In this document: one piece after another, positions 1 to 9,305 of the stretch | Layout of the letters: each line of letters starts with the position of its first letter | Position numbering within the stretch: the stretch's first letter is position 1 | DNA from: Nitrospirota bacterium | GTDB taxonomy: Bacteria; Nitrospirota; Nitrospiria; Nitrospirales; Nitrospiraceae | DNA length: 35,977 nt | Direction of reading: 5' to 3' | Assembly (NCBI GenBank): GCA_016207025.1 | Contig: JACQQM010000021.1 | Location: 1 to 35,977 of the forward strand | Notes under the pieces: model-generated | Database searches by the model: none | Told to the model about the DNA's origin: nothing | The model's input: only the letters and a program-made list of their open reading frames with translations | Position numbers and translations under genes: made by a program

Positions 1-1844
1 CCCACCAAGGCCAGCTCCACCGGGCCGTTCAGGAGCAGGTCCACCACCATGAGGCTCTTGGCGAAGGCCCTCGGATACCGGCCAATCTGCCGACCGTAGG
101 CGCGGATGGCGTTCGCGGCCGTTTCCCGGAAGTCCTCGCGCCCGTAATGAAACGAGAGTCTCGCCAGCGCGGAGGCCGCCACCGCATTCCCGCTGGGAGT
201 CGCGCCGTCGGGGCCCTCACGGCTGCGAAGGATCAGCGATTCGTGGGTTTTTGCGGTGGTGAAGAACCCGCCGTTTTCCTCGTCTGAAAAGTCAGCCAGG
301 ATGCGTTCCGCCAGGCGGACGGCCTCGGTCAGGTAACGTTCCTGACCTCCGGCCTCGTGCAGGTCCGCCAGGCCTTCAGCGAGATGGGCGTAGTCTTCGA
401 GGCAGGCGTTCAGGTGGGCCTTGCCCGCCCGGTACGTCCGGTAGAGGCCGCCGTCCGGTCTGGATAATGTCTTCAGGAGGAAGTCGGCGGCTCGCTCGGC
501 GGCCTTCAGATATCGGCCCTCGCCCAGCACGCGCGCGCCTTCGGCCATTGCGCTGATCATCATGCCGTTCCAGCCGGTAAGAATCTTGTCGTCCAGCCCC
601 GGCGGGACTCGCGAGCGCCGCGCTTCGTACACGAGCGGGCGCACGCGCTCGATGGTGCGGTGGAGTTCCTCGGGCGTGATAGTGAGGTCTCTTGCCACGT
701 CCTCCAGCGCGCGCGGCGTGTTGGGAATGTTCTTGTGTTCCCAATTGCCGCCCGGCGTGATGTCGCAGTAGGCGCAGAAGCGACGCGCGTCTTCCTCGGA
801 GGGCACCGCCTTGCGGATCTCCTCCGGCGTCCAGACGAAGAACTTGCCCTCTACGCCTTCCGAGTCGGCGTCCGTGGCCGAGTAGAACCCGCCCTCTGGT
901 GCGGTCATCTCCCGCAGGATGTAGTCGAGTGTCTCCGCGACCACCCGCCGGTAGGTAGCCTCGCCCGTGACTTGGTAGGCCTCCAGATAGGTTTGGGTCA
1001 GCAGCGCGTTGTCATACAGCATCTTTTCGAAATGGGGGACCAGCCAGCGCTCGTCGGTCGAGTACCGCGCGAAGCCCCCGCCGATCTGGTCGTACAGGCC
1101 ACCGGAGGCCATCGCGTCGAGGGTCTTCCGGACCATCAACAGCGTGTGCGCATCGTTCGTTGTGTGGTAGCGGCGGAGCAGAAACGACAGGCCGGTGGCC
1201 GGGGGAAACTTAGGCGCGGACCCGAAGCCGCCATAGCGAGGGTCGAAATCCTCGGCGAACTGCGCCGTGGCGGCCTCCAGTTCAGGCTCGCCCACCGCCA
1301 ACGGAGAGGCGACGCGCATCGACTCCTGCAATTGAGTGGTCAATTGGGCGGCCTGTTGGCGGAGCCCGCCCGGATCCTGGCGCCAGAGCTCAGCCACCTT
1401 TTGGAGGATGGTGGCAAAGCCGGGCCGTCCCCAGCGGTCGGTCGGGGGGAAATAAGTGCCGGCGAAGATCGGTTCCTGCTCCGGGGTGAGAAACACGGTC
1501 ATCGGCCAGCCGCCCTGGCCTTGGTTCAGGGCGAGGGTGGCCTGCATGTAGATTTCGTCCAGATCGGGTCGCTCCTCCCGGTCCACCTTGATGCAGACGA
1601 AGTGCTCGTTCATGAGGGCAGCGATCCGCTCATCCTCGAACGATTCGCGCTCCATCACGTGACACCAATGGCAGGCCGAATAGCCGATGGAGAGGAGAAT
1701 GGGTCTGTTGAGCTCGCGCGCGCGGCGCAGAGCCTCTGGGCCCCACGGATACCAGTCCACGGGGTTCTGGGCATGTTGGAGCAGGTACGGGCTCGTCTCG
1801 TGTGCGAGCCGGTTGGCGGGGCGGGTAGTGCCTTCGTGCGACAT
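1..1844 (-). CDS. Thioredoxin domain-containing protein, DUF255 / YyaL (SPATA20-like) family, C-terminus truncated by window edge
   Basis: Minus-strand reading from CAT at 1842-1844 gives [72 protein letters not shown], the family N-terminal signature. The same frame is open at the left edge ([26 protein letters not shown]). Absent from the ORF track because it has no stop inside the window. Confidence 0.93.
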   Translation of the reverse strand, partial: MSHEGTTRPANRLAHETSPYLLQHAQNPVDWYPWGPEALRRARELNRPILLSIGYSACHWCHVMERESFEDERIAALMNEHFVCIKVDREERPDLDEIYMQATLALNQGQGGWPMTVFLTPEQEPIFAGTYFPPTDRWGRPGFATILQKVAELWRQDPGGLRQQAAQLTTQLQESMRVASPLAVGEPELEAATAQFAEDFDPRYGGFGSAPKFPPATGLSFLLRRYHTTNDAHTLLMVRKTLDAMASGGLYDQIGGGFARYSTDERWLVPHFEKMLYDNALLTQTYLEAYQVTGEATYRRVVAETLDYILREMTAPEGGFYSATDADSEGVEGKFFVWTPEEIRKAVPSEEDARRFCAYCDITPGGNWEHKNIPNTPRALEDVARDLTITPEELHRTIERVRPLVYEARRSRVPPGLDDKILTGWNGMMISAMAEGARVLGEGRYLKAAERAADFLLKTLSRPDGGLYRTYRAGKAHLNACLEDYAHLAEGLADLHEAGGQERYLTEAVRLAERILADFSDEENGGFFTTAKTHESLILRSREGPDGATPSGNAVAASALARLSFHYGREDFRETAANAIRAYGRQIGRYPRAFAKSLMVVDLLLNGPVELALV

Positions 1845-2027
1845 CGATGCTCACCGTACCATCCCCTGCGCGCGATGGTCAACCGGGGTGGGCTTCACGG
1901 TAAAAGACGTGGTGCTGCGTTCACCGGGCGCCTTGCCATGCTCATGAAGCATTGGTTTTTCCCGGCCGCTCTACGTCGGGACGCCGATCTATGTTAATCT
2001 GTAGCATCAATGAGGAGAGGAGGGCGT

Positions 2028-3449
2028 ATGGCCGAAGGCGGTCCCTATTCGAACTACCGTCTGACCGTGAGGCTTGAACTTGCGAACCGTCCCGGCATGT
2101 TCGCGCGAGTCGCTACGACCCTGGCTGAAGAGGGTGCCAATCTGGGGGCGGTGGATATCGTCTCGGCGGCTCCGGAGAAGATGGTTCGGGACGTCACCTT
2201 CGATGTCCAGAGCGAGGAACACGGCGAGCGCGTCCTGAAGCGATTGAGCACAGTGCCGGATGTGCGGGTGCTTTCCGCGTCCGATCGCATCTTCCTGCTG
2301 CATCTCGGAGGCAAGATTCGGGTCGAAAGCAAATTGCCGCTCACAACCCGGAACACCTTGTCCATGGTCTATACCCCGGGGGTGGGAAGAGTATCTCAGG
2401 CGATCGCGAAGGATCGGTCGAAGGTCTATGCCTTTACGACCAAGAGCAACAGCGTGGCGGTGGTCACGGACGGCTCGGCGGTCCTCGGACTCGGCAATCT
2501 CGGACCGGAAGCGGCCCTGCCGGTCATGGAAGGGAAGGCGATGTTGTTTCGGGAGTTCGCGGGCATTGATGCCTGGCCGATCTGCCTGAGCACGCAGGAC
2601 CCTGATGAAATCGTCCGCATCGTGCAGGGCATCGCTCCCGGGTTCGGCGGTATTAATCTCGAGGACATCAGCGCGCCCCGCTGCTTCGACATCGAACGGC
2701 GGCTGAAAGAGACGCTCGACATTCCGGTGATGCACGACGATCAGCACGGCACCGCGGTGGTGATCCTGGCGGCCCTGAAGAACGCGCTGAAGGTGACCAA
2801 GAAGCGGTTCGAGGACGTGCGGGTGGTGGTCAACGGGCTCGGTGCGGCCGGGACGGCCTGTTGTCAAATTCTGTTAGCGGCCGGGGTCTCGCATCTGGTG
2901 GGCTGCGGTCGGCGCGGCATCATCCTGTCCGGCGATCCGGACAAACTCCGAGCCTGCCGGCACGACCTGGCCGCGTGCTTCCATCATGACCAACCTAAAG
3001 GGACGCTCCAGCATGCGCTGAAGGGCGCCGACGTCTTCATCGGCCTGTCGGTCGGCAACGTGCTGCGCCCTGAAGATCTGGAGCTGATGGCTCCCGATCG
3101 GATCGTGTTCGCGATGGCCAATCCCGACCCCGAAATTGCACCCAACCAGGCGCTGTCACGCTGTCGGGTCTTTGCGACCGGTCGTTCCGATTATCCGAAC
3201 CAGATCAATAACGTGCTGGCGTTTCCCGGCATCTTTCGGGGCGCATTGGACGTGCAGGCCCGTGACATCAATGAGGCCATGATCCTGGCCTCGGCCCAGG
3301 CCATTGCCGACATCATTCCGGAGACGACGCTGAGCGAAGACTACATTATTCCCAGCGTCTTCGACAAACAGGTGGTCCCGCGGGTGTCCAAGGCGGTCGC
3401 CCAGGCTGCGCGTGAAACCGGTGTGGCTCGACGGCTGAGAAAAACGTAA
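2028..3449 (+). CDS. NAD(P)-dependent malic enzyme with N-terminal ACT domain
   Basis: N-terminal ACT-like segment (YRLTVRLELANRPGMFARVATTLAEEGANLGAVDIV), then malic enzyme motifs VYTPGVGRVSQAIA, TDGSAVLGLGNLGPEAALPVMEGKAMLF, NLEDISAPRCF, DIPVMHDDQHGTAVV, MANPDPEI. Start 2028 preferred over 2010 because GAGGAGAGGAGG lies just upstream. Confidence 0.95.
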   Translation: MAEGGPYSNYRLTVRLELANRPGMFARVATTLAEEGANLGAVDIVSAAPEKMVRDVTFDVQSEEHGERVLKRLSTVPDVRVLSASDRIFLLHLGGKIRVESKLPLTTRNTLSMVYTPGVGRVSQAIAKDRSKVYAFTTKSNSVAVVTDGSAVLGLGNLGPEAALPVMEGKAMLFREFAGIDAWPICLSTQDPDEIVRIVQGIAPGFGGINLEDISAPRCFDIERRLKETLDIPVMHDDQHGTAVVILAALKNALKVTKKRFEDVRVVVNGLGAAGTACCQILLAAGVSHLVGCGRRGIILSGDPDKLRACRHDLAACFHHDQPKGTLQHALKGADVFIGLSVGNVLRPEDLELMAPDRIVFAMANPDPEIAPNQALSRCRVFATGRSDYPNQINNVLAFPGIFRGALDVQARDINEAMILASAQAIADIIPETTLSEDYIIPSVFDKQVVPRVSKAVAQAARETGVARRLRKT

Positions 3450-3486
3450 CACGTCAATCGTTACACGAACAGGCTGACATGTTCCC

Positions 3487-3510
3487 GCGAAGAACGCTTC
3501 GCTTCTTATT
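3487..3510. terminator. Candidate bidirectional intrinsic terminator between malic enzyme and cytochrome c
   Basis: GCGAAG-AACG-CTTCGC perfect 6-bp stem with a 4-nt loop, followed by TTCTTATT, at a convergent junction. Confidence 0.4.
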
Positions 3511-4000
3511 GGGGTCCACCGAGGCTGAGTTCGTAGAGCAACACCTTCCAGCCATCCTCTTCGCTCAGGAATTGCCCGACGATCGGGAGCATGCCGGTCC
3601 CCGGGACTTTGCCGGACTGGCCTAAGCTGCCGTTTTTGAGCACCCACATCATTTCGCCAGGGGTGCGTAGCTTCTTGAATTGTGGGTTCGTGAAATTGCG
3701 CGGTTGGATCGGCAGCACCTTGGCAGCGCCGCCGTCCCCCCTGCCTTCGGGCCCGTGACACTGGAAACAGGTCCCGCGTCCGAGAAAGATGGCCTTCCCC
3801 TCGGCCAAAATCTCCGATGTGGCCGAGAAGGACGGTTTCTGCGCTTTGGCCGCGGCGCGTTCAGCGGCCGGCACGCGCGGAATGCGGATATCAAATTCGC
3901 CGCCGGGCTGACCGTAACCGGAGGGATCGGCGGCCCGGCCTGAACCGGGCCACAACAGGAGCGTGATGCCGAGAAACATGAGCAGATGCGGACGAGTCAT
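3506..4000 (-). CDS. Exported monoheme cytochrome c
   Basis: Start MTRPHLLMFLGITLLLWPGSGRAADP (signal peptide), CFQCH heme motif, downstream PRNFTNPQF and M-rich distal segment (GTGMLPIVGQFLSEED); GGAGG Shine-Dalgarno before the ATG at 4000. Confidence 0.88.
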   Translation of the reverse strand: MTRPHLLMFLGITLLLWPGSGRAADPSGYGQPGGEFDIRIPRVPAAERAAAKAQKPSFSATSEILAEGKAIFLGRGTCFQCHGPEGRGDGGAAKVLPIQPRNFTNPQFKKLRTPGEMMWVLKNGSLGQSGKVPGTGMLPIVGQFLSEEDGWKVLLYELSLGGPQ

Positions 4001-4123
4001 GACTCCTCCATAAGAATTGAATGCTGCCTCGCCGGTGAAAAGCGGCGGGAGTCTAACACACGACTGGATGCCTGGCAATTGAGGCCGTGCCACGGGCGGC
4101 CTGGGTAGCTGTGGGTCGGGGCC

Positions 4124-4137
4124 GATTGTGCTAGAAT
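4124..4137 (+). promoter_or_regulatory. Candidate extended -10 sigma70-type promoter for the J-domain gene
   Basis: GATTGTGCTAGAAT contains TGTGC+TAGAAT (TGn extended -10); no good -35; 62 nt upstream of the ATG at 4200. Confidence 0.4.
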
Positions 4138-4199
4138 GCGCCGGTACGCCGCGCGCGGCGCGTCCGGCTGTCCGTCCGATGTGAGAGCGCAGAGGTCCT

Positions 4200-4811
4200 A
4201 TGGCGTTTGATGGGAGAAAACAGGCCAAGTTTCGGGCCGGAATGCGACGGCGAATCGAGGTCCTCAGAGCCAAAACCGAAGACAGCCTCGACTTCGCGTT
4301 GGATCACATGATGCAGGATCGGGTGGACTCCTATTTTAAGGTGGAGGAGGGGCTGGAGGAAATCGACCGGACCTTGGGACTGATCGAGGAAGAGCTCGGG
4401 CAGATCCGGGATCTGTCCGGCGCGCTGCGTCTTGATTCACGCTTGGAGTTCATCGAAGACCGGTTTGAGGAGCTTGATAGCGAAGTGCGGCAGCGACCGC
4501 GCCGCCGGCGTCGGAAAATCAACATGGCCGATTTCTTTAAGGCAGCCGGCGGTGGTGGCAGTGGGTACTCTGAGGGGGGGCGCGGCGAGATCAACAGCGC
4601 GTCCGAGGCATTCCAAGCGCTCGGGCTGGAAGACGGGAGCTCCATGTCGGCAATTACTGCGGCGTTTCGGCTGCGCGCGAAGAAACTCCACCCGGATGTC
4701 CGAAAAGGGGACCGCAGCTCAGAGCCTGAACTCCGCCGCATTATCGAAGCCTACCAATACCTTAAGGAAAACTTGAGCATGATGCAAACGGAGCCTCCAC
4801 AGCATTCATGA
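4200..4811 (+). CDS. J-domain (DnaJ-like) protein with C-terminal J domain
   Basis: C-terminal ALGLEDGSSMSAITAAFRLRAKKLHPDVRKGD...IIEAYQYLKENL includes the HPD motif; N-terminal half is acidic and predicted coiled-coil-like by composition. Confidence 0.82.
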   Translation: MAFDGRKQAKFRAGMRRRIEVLRAKTEDSLDFALDHMMQDRVDSYFKVEEGLEEIDRTLGLIEEELGQIRDLSGALRLDSRLEFIEDRFEELDSEVRQRPRRRRRKINMADFFKAAGGGGSGYSEGGRGEINSASEAFQALGLEDGSSMSAITAAFRLRAKKLHPDVRKGDRSSEPELRRIIEAYQYLKENLSMMQTEPPQHS

Positions 4812-4836
4812 TTTTACCTCCCATCATTGCCAGCGA

Positions 4837-6033
4837 GTGATGCGCACGGTGAGCCATTCGACCACCCAGTATATTGCCGATCCCGACAGCCTCCGGCGTC
4901 TCTGCCGACAGCTTCGTGAGAGTGAGCGGTTCGCGCTGGATACGGAGTTCGTGGGCGAAGACAGTTTTATGCCCCGACTCGAGCTGATCCAGGTCGCGAC
5001 GGGCGAGCTATGCGCGGCCATTGATTTTCCCGCCGTCGGGTCGCTGGACAGCTTTTTTGAGTTGCTGGGGGATCCCCGTATCGAAAAGGTGGTGCATGCC
5101 GGGCGGCAGGATATCGAGTTGTTCTATGCCCACACCGGCCGGGTTCCTTCCCCCATCTTCGACACGCAGGTTGCGGCCGCGATGGTCGGGTACGGGACAC
5201 AAGTGGCCTATGCCCAACTCGTGCAACGGGTGTTGGGCAAAAAATTGGAAAAATCCCACACGCTGTCGAACTGGAGCCAGCGGCCGTTGACCCGCGACCA
5301 GATCACGTATGCGCTGGAGGATGTGCAATTTCTTCTTCCGGTCTATGACCATTTGCGCGGACGCCTGGAGTCCCTCGGCCGGCTCGACTGGGTGAAGGAG
5401 GAGTTTACCCGGCTGGAGGCCAGACCGAGCGACGGGTCGAGCGATCCCCGCAATCGGTATCAGCGGATCCGTGGCTGGGACAACCTCAAGCCGCGGTCGG
5501 CGGCGGTGCTGAGGGAACTGGCGGCGTGGCGGGAGGAGGAGGCCCGTCGCAGGAATCTCCCGAGGGGGCGCGTGATCCGTGACGAGGTCCTATTGGTTTT
5601 GGCGCGGCAAGCCCCCACGACGTTGACGGCCTTACGGGCGATGCGAGGGCTGCATCCGTCCGAGGTGGGCCGAAACGGAGACGTCTTGCTGGCAACCATC
5701 CGACGCGGGCTGTCACTGCCGGAGTCCGAGTGGCCCGACGTTCCGCGCGCCGGCAAGCCGGAGCCGGAGGCGGCCGGCCAAGTGGAACTCCTGCAAGCGG
5801 TGCTCAAAGCCCGTGCGCAGGAGGAAGAGATCGCGCCCAGCCTTCTGGCCAGCGCGGCAGACTTACAGGCGCTTGTGGATGCGAAGCGGGATCGGGAAAA
5901 GCTGGATCTGCCGGTACTCCACGGGTGGCGGCGGAAGTTGGCCGGTGACGTCCTGCTCAGGGTGCTGGAGGGGAGTACCGTGGTCAGCGTGGATCGGCGG
6001 AGCGGAAAACTCCGCTTGACCCCAAACGGCTAG
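4837..6033 (+). CDS. rnd: Ribonuclease D (DEDD exonuclease with HRDC region)
   Basis: FALDTEFVGEDSFMPRLELIQVAT, VVHAGRQDIELFY, IFDTQVAAAMVGYG, LEKSHTLSNWSQRPLTRDQITYALEDVQFLLPVYDHL; downstream HRDC-like region. GTG(4837)/ATG(4840) start. Confidence 0.93.
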   Translation: MMRTVSHSTTQYIADPDSLRRLCRQLRESERFALDTEFVGEDSFMPRLELIQVATGELCAAIDFPAVGSLDSFFELLGDPRIEKVVHAGRQDIELFYAHTGRVPSPIFDTQVAAAMVGYGTQVAYAQLVQRVLGKKLEKSHTLSNWSQRPLTRDQITYALEDVQFLLPVYDHLRGRLESLGRLDWVKEEFTRLEARPSDGSSDPRNRYQRIRGWDNLKPRSAAVLRELAAWREEEARRRNLPRGRVIRDEVLLVLARQAPTTLTALRAMRGLHPSEVGRNGDVLLATIRRGLSLPESEWPDVPRAGKPEPEAAGQVELLQAVLKARAQEEEIAPSLLASAADLQALVDAKRDREKLDLPVLHGWRRKLAGDVLLRVLEGSTVVSVDRRSGKLRLTPNG

Positions 6034-6380
6034 AGCAGCCGCTTGATGGTGTCCGCCGGCCGAGCCAAGAGCGCCTTCTCACCCTTTTCCACGATCGGGC
6101 GCTGGATCAGATCCGGGTGCTTGATCATCAGATCGATCAGCTCGTCCTCGGTGAGGTTCTTTCCGGCCAGGCCCAGCTTCTTGTAGATCTCCTCTTTGGT
6201 CCGGAGCACGTCCTTCGCCTGAAGCCCCGCCTTTTTCAGCAGTCCCTTGAGCTGCGCTTTCGTGAACGGCTTCTCGTAATAGTTCACGGCGGCGTACGGG
6301 TGCCCGCTGGCTTCGACGAGTTTGATCGCTTCGCGACAGGTGGAACAGGTTGGTTTCTGATAGATCGTGAGTTTTGCCAT
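6030..6380 (-). CDS. ArsC/Spx-family thioredoxin-fold reductase
   Basis: MAKLTIYQKPTCSTCREAIKLVE (CxxC), ...KHPDLIQRPIVEKG, the family RPIV motif. Confidence 0.88.
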   Translation of the reverse strand: MAKLTIYQKPTCSTCREAIKLVEASGHPYAAVNYYEKPFTKAQLKGLLKKAGLQAKDVLRTKEEIYKKLGLAGKNLTEDELIDLMIKHPDLIQRPIVEKGEKALLARPADTIKRLL

Positions 6381-6504
6381 GGCCTTCTCCGTGTCGGATT
6401 GAGCGCGTCGGCTCGTCTTGACGATGTTTCCGGACGCGTGTTAAAAACAATTCGAACGTAAAGCAACTGAACCGAAATCGCAAGCCAGGCATGGGAACGC
6501 GAAT

Positions 6505-6873
6505 ATGCCAACGGCGGGGACCAGTTCGAGCGGCAGTTTTTCCTGCGCCAACGCTACCCAACGGACGCTGAGGGACTTGCGGACAAAACGGCGGGGCCAG
6601 CCGGTCTTTGTGGTCGGACATGTCCCGGAACGCAAGGGGCAGGAAGCCAGTTTCGAGCTCTTCAATGTCCGCCTGGCAGTCGTCAAATTCGCCGATGGCA
6701 CCCTGCTGGGATATGATCCGGGGGAGCTGTTGCTCCCGACGGAGATCGACGAGAAGGGCGTCGCCTACTTCGAAATCCGGCAATGCCAAAAGTGCGAGCA
6801 GTATTTTCCGCTGACCTCTGAGGAGTTCCGCGCTGAGCAAGAACGGACGGACTGTCCGGACTGTGCGGCCTAG
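6505..6873 (+). CDS. Small hypothetical protein with C-terminal zinc-ribbon-like CxxC pair
   Basis: ORF with C-terminal CQKCEQYFPLTSEEFRAEQERTDCPDCAA. Two CxxC pairs argue it is real; the N-terminal start is uncertain. Confidence 0.65.
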   Translation: MPTAGTSSSGSFSCANATQRTLRDLRTKRRGQPVFVVGHVPERKGQEASFELFNVRLAVVKFADGTLLGYDPGELLLPTEIDEKGVAYFEIRQCQKCEQYFPLTSEEFRAEQERTDCPDCAA

Positions 6874-6881
6874 CCCGCTTG

Positions 6882-7286
6882 CTAGTCCACCAGCGGGGCG
6901 AATTCCAGCGCTTTCTTCAGCAGACAATCTCCGGCGATGCCCTGGAGCGGCATCGGGAGCATGCCTGCGTCCAAGGTTTTCATGGACACGAGCCTGTATC
7001 CCTCCTCGTTTTTCCAGGCCTCGGCTCGGATCGCATGGCAGATTTCCAGCTTCTTCCAAATGAGGTTGTCGAAGACAGCGTCGGAGGCGATCAGGGTCGC
7101 TTCCGTCACCGTCCCGCCGACAGCCACCTGCGCCGTGACCTGCTTTCTGTCTTTCGGGACCTTGGTGACAACAGCAAAGATGAGGAGAGGGTCCTCTTGT
7201 GGCATCGCCCCGGACACCGTCAGCAGCAGCAACAGCCCGATCATGATCCCGACGCGGACGATTCCTACACGAGGGAGGGCACTCAT
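6882..7286 (-). CDS. Exported hypothetical protein
   Basis: N-terminal hydrophobic segment MSALPRVGIVRVGIMIGLLLLLTVSGAMPQ, then a soluble domain with a Cys pair. Start overlaps the upstream ORF stop (4 nt). Confidence 0.7.
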   Translation of the reverse strand: MSALPRVGIVRVGIMIGLLLLLTVSGAMPQEDPLLIFAVVTKVPKDRKQVTAQVAVGGTVTEATLIASDAVFDNLIWKKLEICHAIRAEAWKNEEGYRLVSMKTLDAGMLPMPLQGIAGDCLLKKALEFAPLVD

Positions 7287-7591
7287 CGGCTTCGACTCCC
7301 TCTGTCATCGGCGCAGTCGCTCATGATCGGCGTAGAGGCACGCTCAGGATCAAGTCGGCTCTTGGGGGGGCGCTTCATTTGTGAACCGCAATCCTGTGAT
7401 TCGGCAGTCTTGCGCACGGATGCTGGGCCGCCATGACTCAGGGCGCTCGTGCCGACAGTCTTTGCGGGCGTGCGTGTCATGCCGCTGTCGACGGGCGGCG
7501 TTGGTTCAGGAGTTCCGCGCCACATGACCAGGGCTCCTGCCAGCACCGCCACGGCGCCCAGGGCCAGCATGATTTGCAAGGACCGTTGCAT
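7283..7591 (-). CDS. Small membrane-anchored hypothetical protein
   Basis: MQRSLQIMLALGAVAVLAGALVMWRG TM segment, then a low-complexity polar tail; overlaps the next gene by 4 nt, suggesting coupling. Confidence 0.5.
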   Translation of the reverse strand: MQRSLQIMLALGAVAVLAGALVMWRGTPEPTPPVDSGMTRTPAKTVGTSALSHGGPASVRKTAESQDCGSQMKRPPKSRLDPERASTPIMSDCADDRGSRSR

Positions 7592-7678
7592 ATCGAGCTT
7601 CTGGTTCGGTCAGTCAAGTTCCCTCCACGCAGTATGCCCAACGGGGAACGCCGATTTCAAGTCAGGCCACGGCATTCC

Positions 7679-7708
7679 TTGACTCCTGGAATTCGGCACT
7701 TCTAGAAT
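7679..7708 (+). promoter_or_regulatory. Candidate sigma70-type promoter of citrate synthase
   Basis: TTGACT (7679-7684) - N18 - TAGAAT (7703-7708), 54 nt upstream of the ATG at 7762. Confidence 0.55.
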
Positions 7709-7761
7709 CCGGGTGGGCTTCTGAGCAGGAAGCCGGGCGGGAGAGAGGAGAGGAAGCCAAG

Positions 7762-8895
7762 ATGCCGCATGATTTTCTGCCGGGATTAGCGGGAGTGCCG
7801 GCCGCCAAGTCCGCGGTCAGCGATGTGGACGGCCAGAGAGGCATTCTGGAGTACCGTGGCATCCGAATCGAAGAACTGTGCGTCAAGTCTTCCTTCCTGG
7901 AGACGACGCATCTGTTGCTGTTCGGCCGCCTGCCGACGAAGTCTGAGCTCGATCGGTTCGTCGAGGACGTGACCCATCATCGCCGAATCAAGTACCGGAT
8001 CGTGGACCTGCTCAAATGCCTTCCAGAACACGGCCATCCGATGGATGCGCTGCAGGCTGCCGTCGCGGCGCTTGGGATGTTCTATCCAGGACGGAACGTG
8101 AAGGATATCGACAATAACTACTGGTCCGCCGTGCGGCTGATCGCCAAGCTGCCCACCATCGTGGCCGCCTATGCGAGGCTCCGCCGGGGCGACGAACAGA
8201 TTCCGCCTCGCGACGATCTCGATTTCTGCGAGGACTTTTTGTACATGCTGACGGAAAAGTTGCCGGAGCCGGTGTGGACCGAGACGCTGGATGTCTGTCT
8301 GATTCTTCACGCCGAACACACGATGAACGCCTCGACCTTTACCGGACTGGTCACGGCCTCCACCTTGGCGGACCCGTACACCGTGGTGACCTCGTCGATC
8401 GGCGCTCTGAAGGGCCCCTTGCACGGCGGGGCAAATGAAGAAGTGGTGCAGATGCTGAGGGAGATTGGGACGCCCGCCCGCGCGCGCCCGTATCTGGAGC
8501 GCAAACTGAAGGACAAGCAGAAGATCATGGGATTGGGCCACCGGGTCTATAAGGTGAAGGATCCGCGAGCCACGATCCTCCAGGGGGTGTGCGAGCGCCT
8601 GTTCAGAGAGTGCGGGACTTCGCCCTTGTATGAGGTAGCCTTGGAAGTGGAGCGAGTCGCGGGGGAGTTGCTGGGAGAGAAGAAAATTTATCCCAATGTG
8701 GATTTCTACTCAGGGATCATTTACGACAAAATGGGTATCGAGGTGGATTTTTTCACTCCTCTGTTTGCCATGGCGCGGGTGGCCGGCTGGCTGGCGCACT
8801 GGTTTGAGCAACTCCGAGAAAATAAGCTCTTCAGGCCGGACCAGATTTACGAGGGCGAGCACAACCGCCCGTATGTGCCGATCGAAAAGCGTTGA
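7762..8895 (+). CDS. gltA: Citrate synthase (short, type I-like form)
   Basis: LILHAEHTMNASTFTGLVTASTLADPYTVVTSSIGALKGPLHGGANEEV, MGLGHRVYKVKDPRA, YPNVDFYSGIIYDKMGI motifs. Confidence 0.95.
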   Translation: MPHDFLPGLAGVPAAKSAVSDVDGQRGILEYRGIRIEELCVKSSFLETTHLLLFGRLPTKSELDRFVEDVTHHRRIKYRIVDLLKCLPEHGHPMDALQAAVAALGMFYPGRNVKDIDNNYWSAVRLIAKLPTIVAAYARLRRGDEQIPPRDDLDFCEDFLYMLTEKLPEPVWTETLDVCLILHAEHTMNASTFTGLVTASTLADPYTVVTSSIGALKGPLHGGANEEVVQMLREIGTPARARPYLERKLKDKQKIMGLGHRVYKVKDPRATILQGVCERLFRECGTSPLYEVALEVERVAGELLGEKKIYPNVDFYSGIIYDKMGIEVDFFTPLFAMARVAGWLAHWFEQLRENKLFRPDQIYEGEHNRPYVPIEKR

Positions 8896-8907
8896 CTGGC
8901 GGGAGCC

Positions 8908-9159
8908 CTATCGGTCTTCCTCCCGCATCACCAGCTCCCAGCGCAGTTCATCCTGGTCGTATCGCAGGACATAGCGGCGTCCGTCGTCCGCGCGCAGCCT
9001 GAAGTAGCTGTACCGCTCGGTATACCAGCGTTCGACGATCTCCCGCACCTCATGACGGACGCCTTCATGCGTGAAGGCGCGCGGTGTCTCCTCCCCCTTG
9101 TACCCCGCGTACGCTTCCACCACAACATTGTTCATCTGTACTGCCGGCTTTGCTGCCAT
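8908..9159 (-). CDS. Small conserved-looking hypothetical protein
   Basis: MAAKPAVQMNNVVVEAYAGYKGEETPRAFTHEGVRHEVREIVERWYTERYSYFRLRADDGRRYVLRYDQDELRWELVMREEDR; protein-like composition; ORF can be extended to 9303 but the N-terminal extension looks non-coding. Confidence 0.6.
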   Translation of the reverse strand: MAAKPAVQMNNVVVEAYAGYKGEETPRAFTHEGVRHEVREIVERWYTERYSYFRLRADDGRRYVLRYDQDELRWELVMREEDR

Positions 9160-9305
9160 CGCGCGCACGATAGCGTACAGGTGCCGGCCTGTCAATCCGC
9201 TGTCAGAAGCAGAGGCTTGTGCGCCCATGCTCGATAGATTAAGATGGCCGGCCAGCGGCGGGCTTCTTGCTTGGTTTACGCCGCTGCAGCAGAAAGGAGG
9301 CACCT

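Noticed and set aside
660-1997. 445-aa + strand ORF
   Set aside because: Antisense to the clearly recognisable DUF255 protein; its Arg/Gly-rich translation is typical of spurious ORFs in GC-rich DNA.
6079-7308. 409-aa minus-strand ORF
   Set aside because: Runs out of frame across the ArsC-like gene, the CxxC protein and the exported hypothetical; low-complexity translation.
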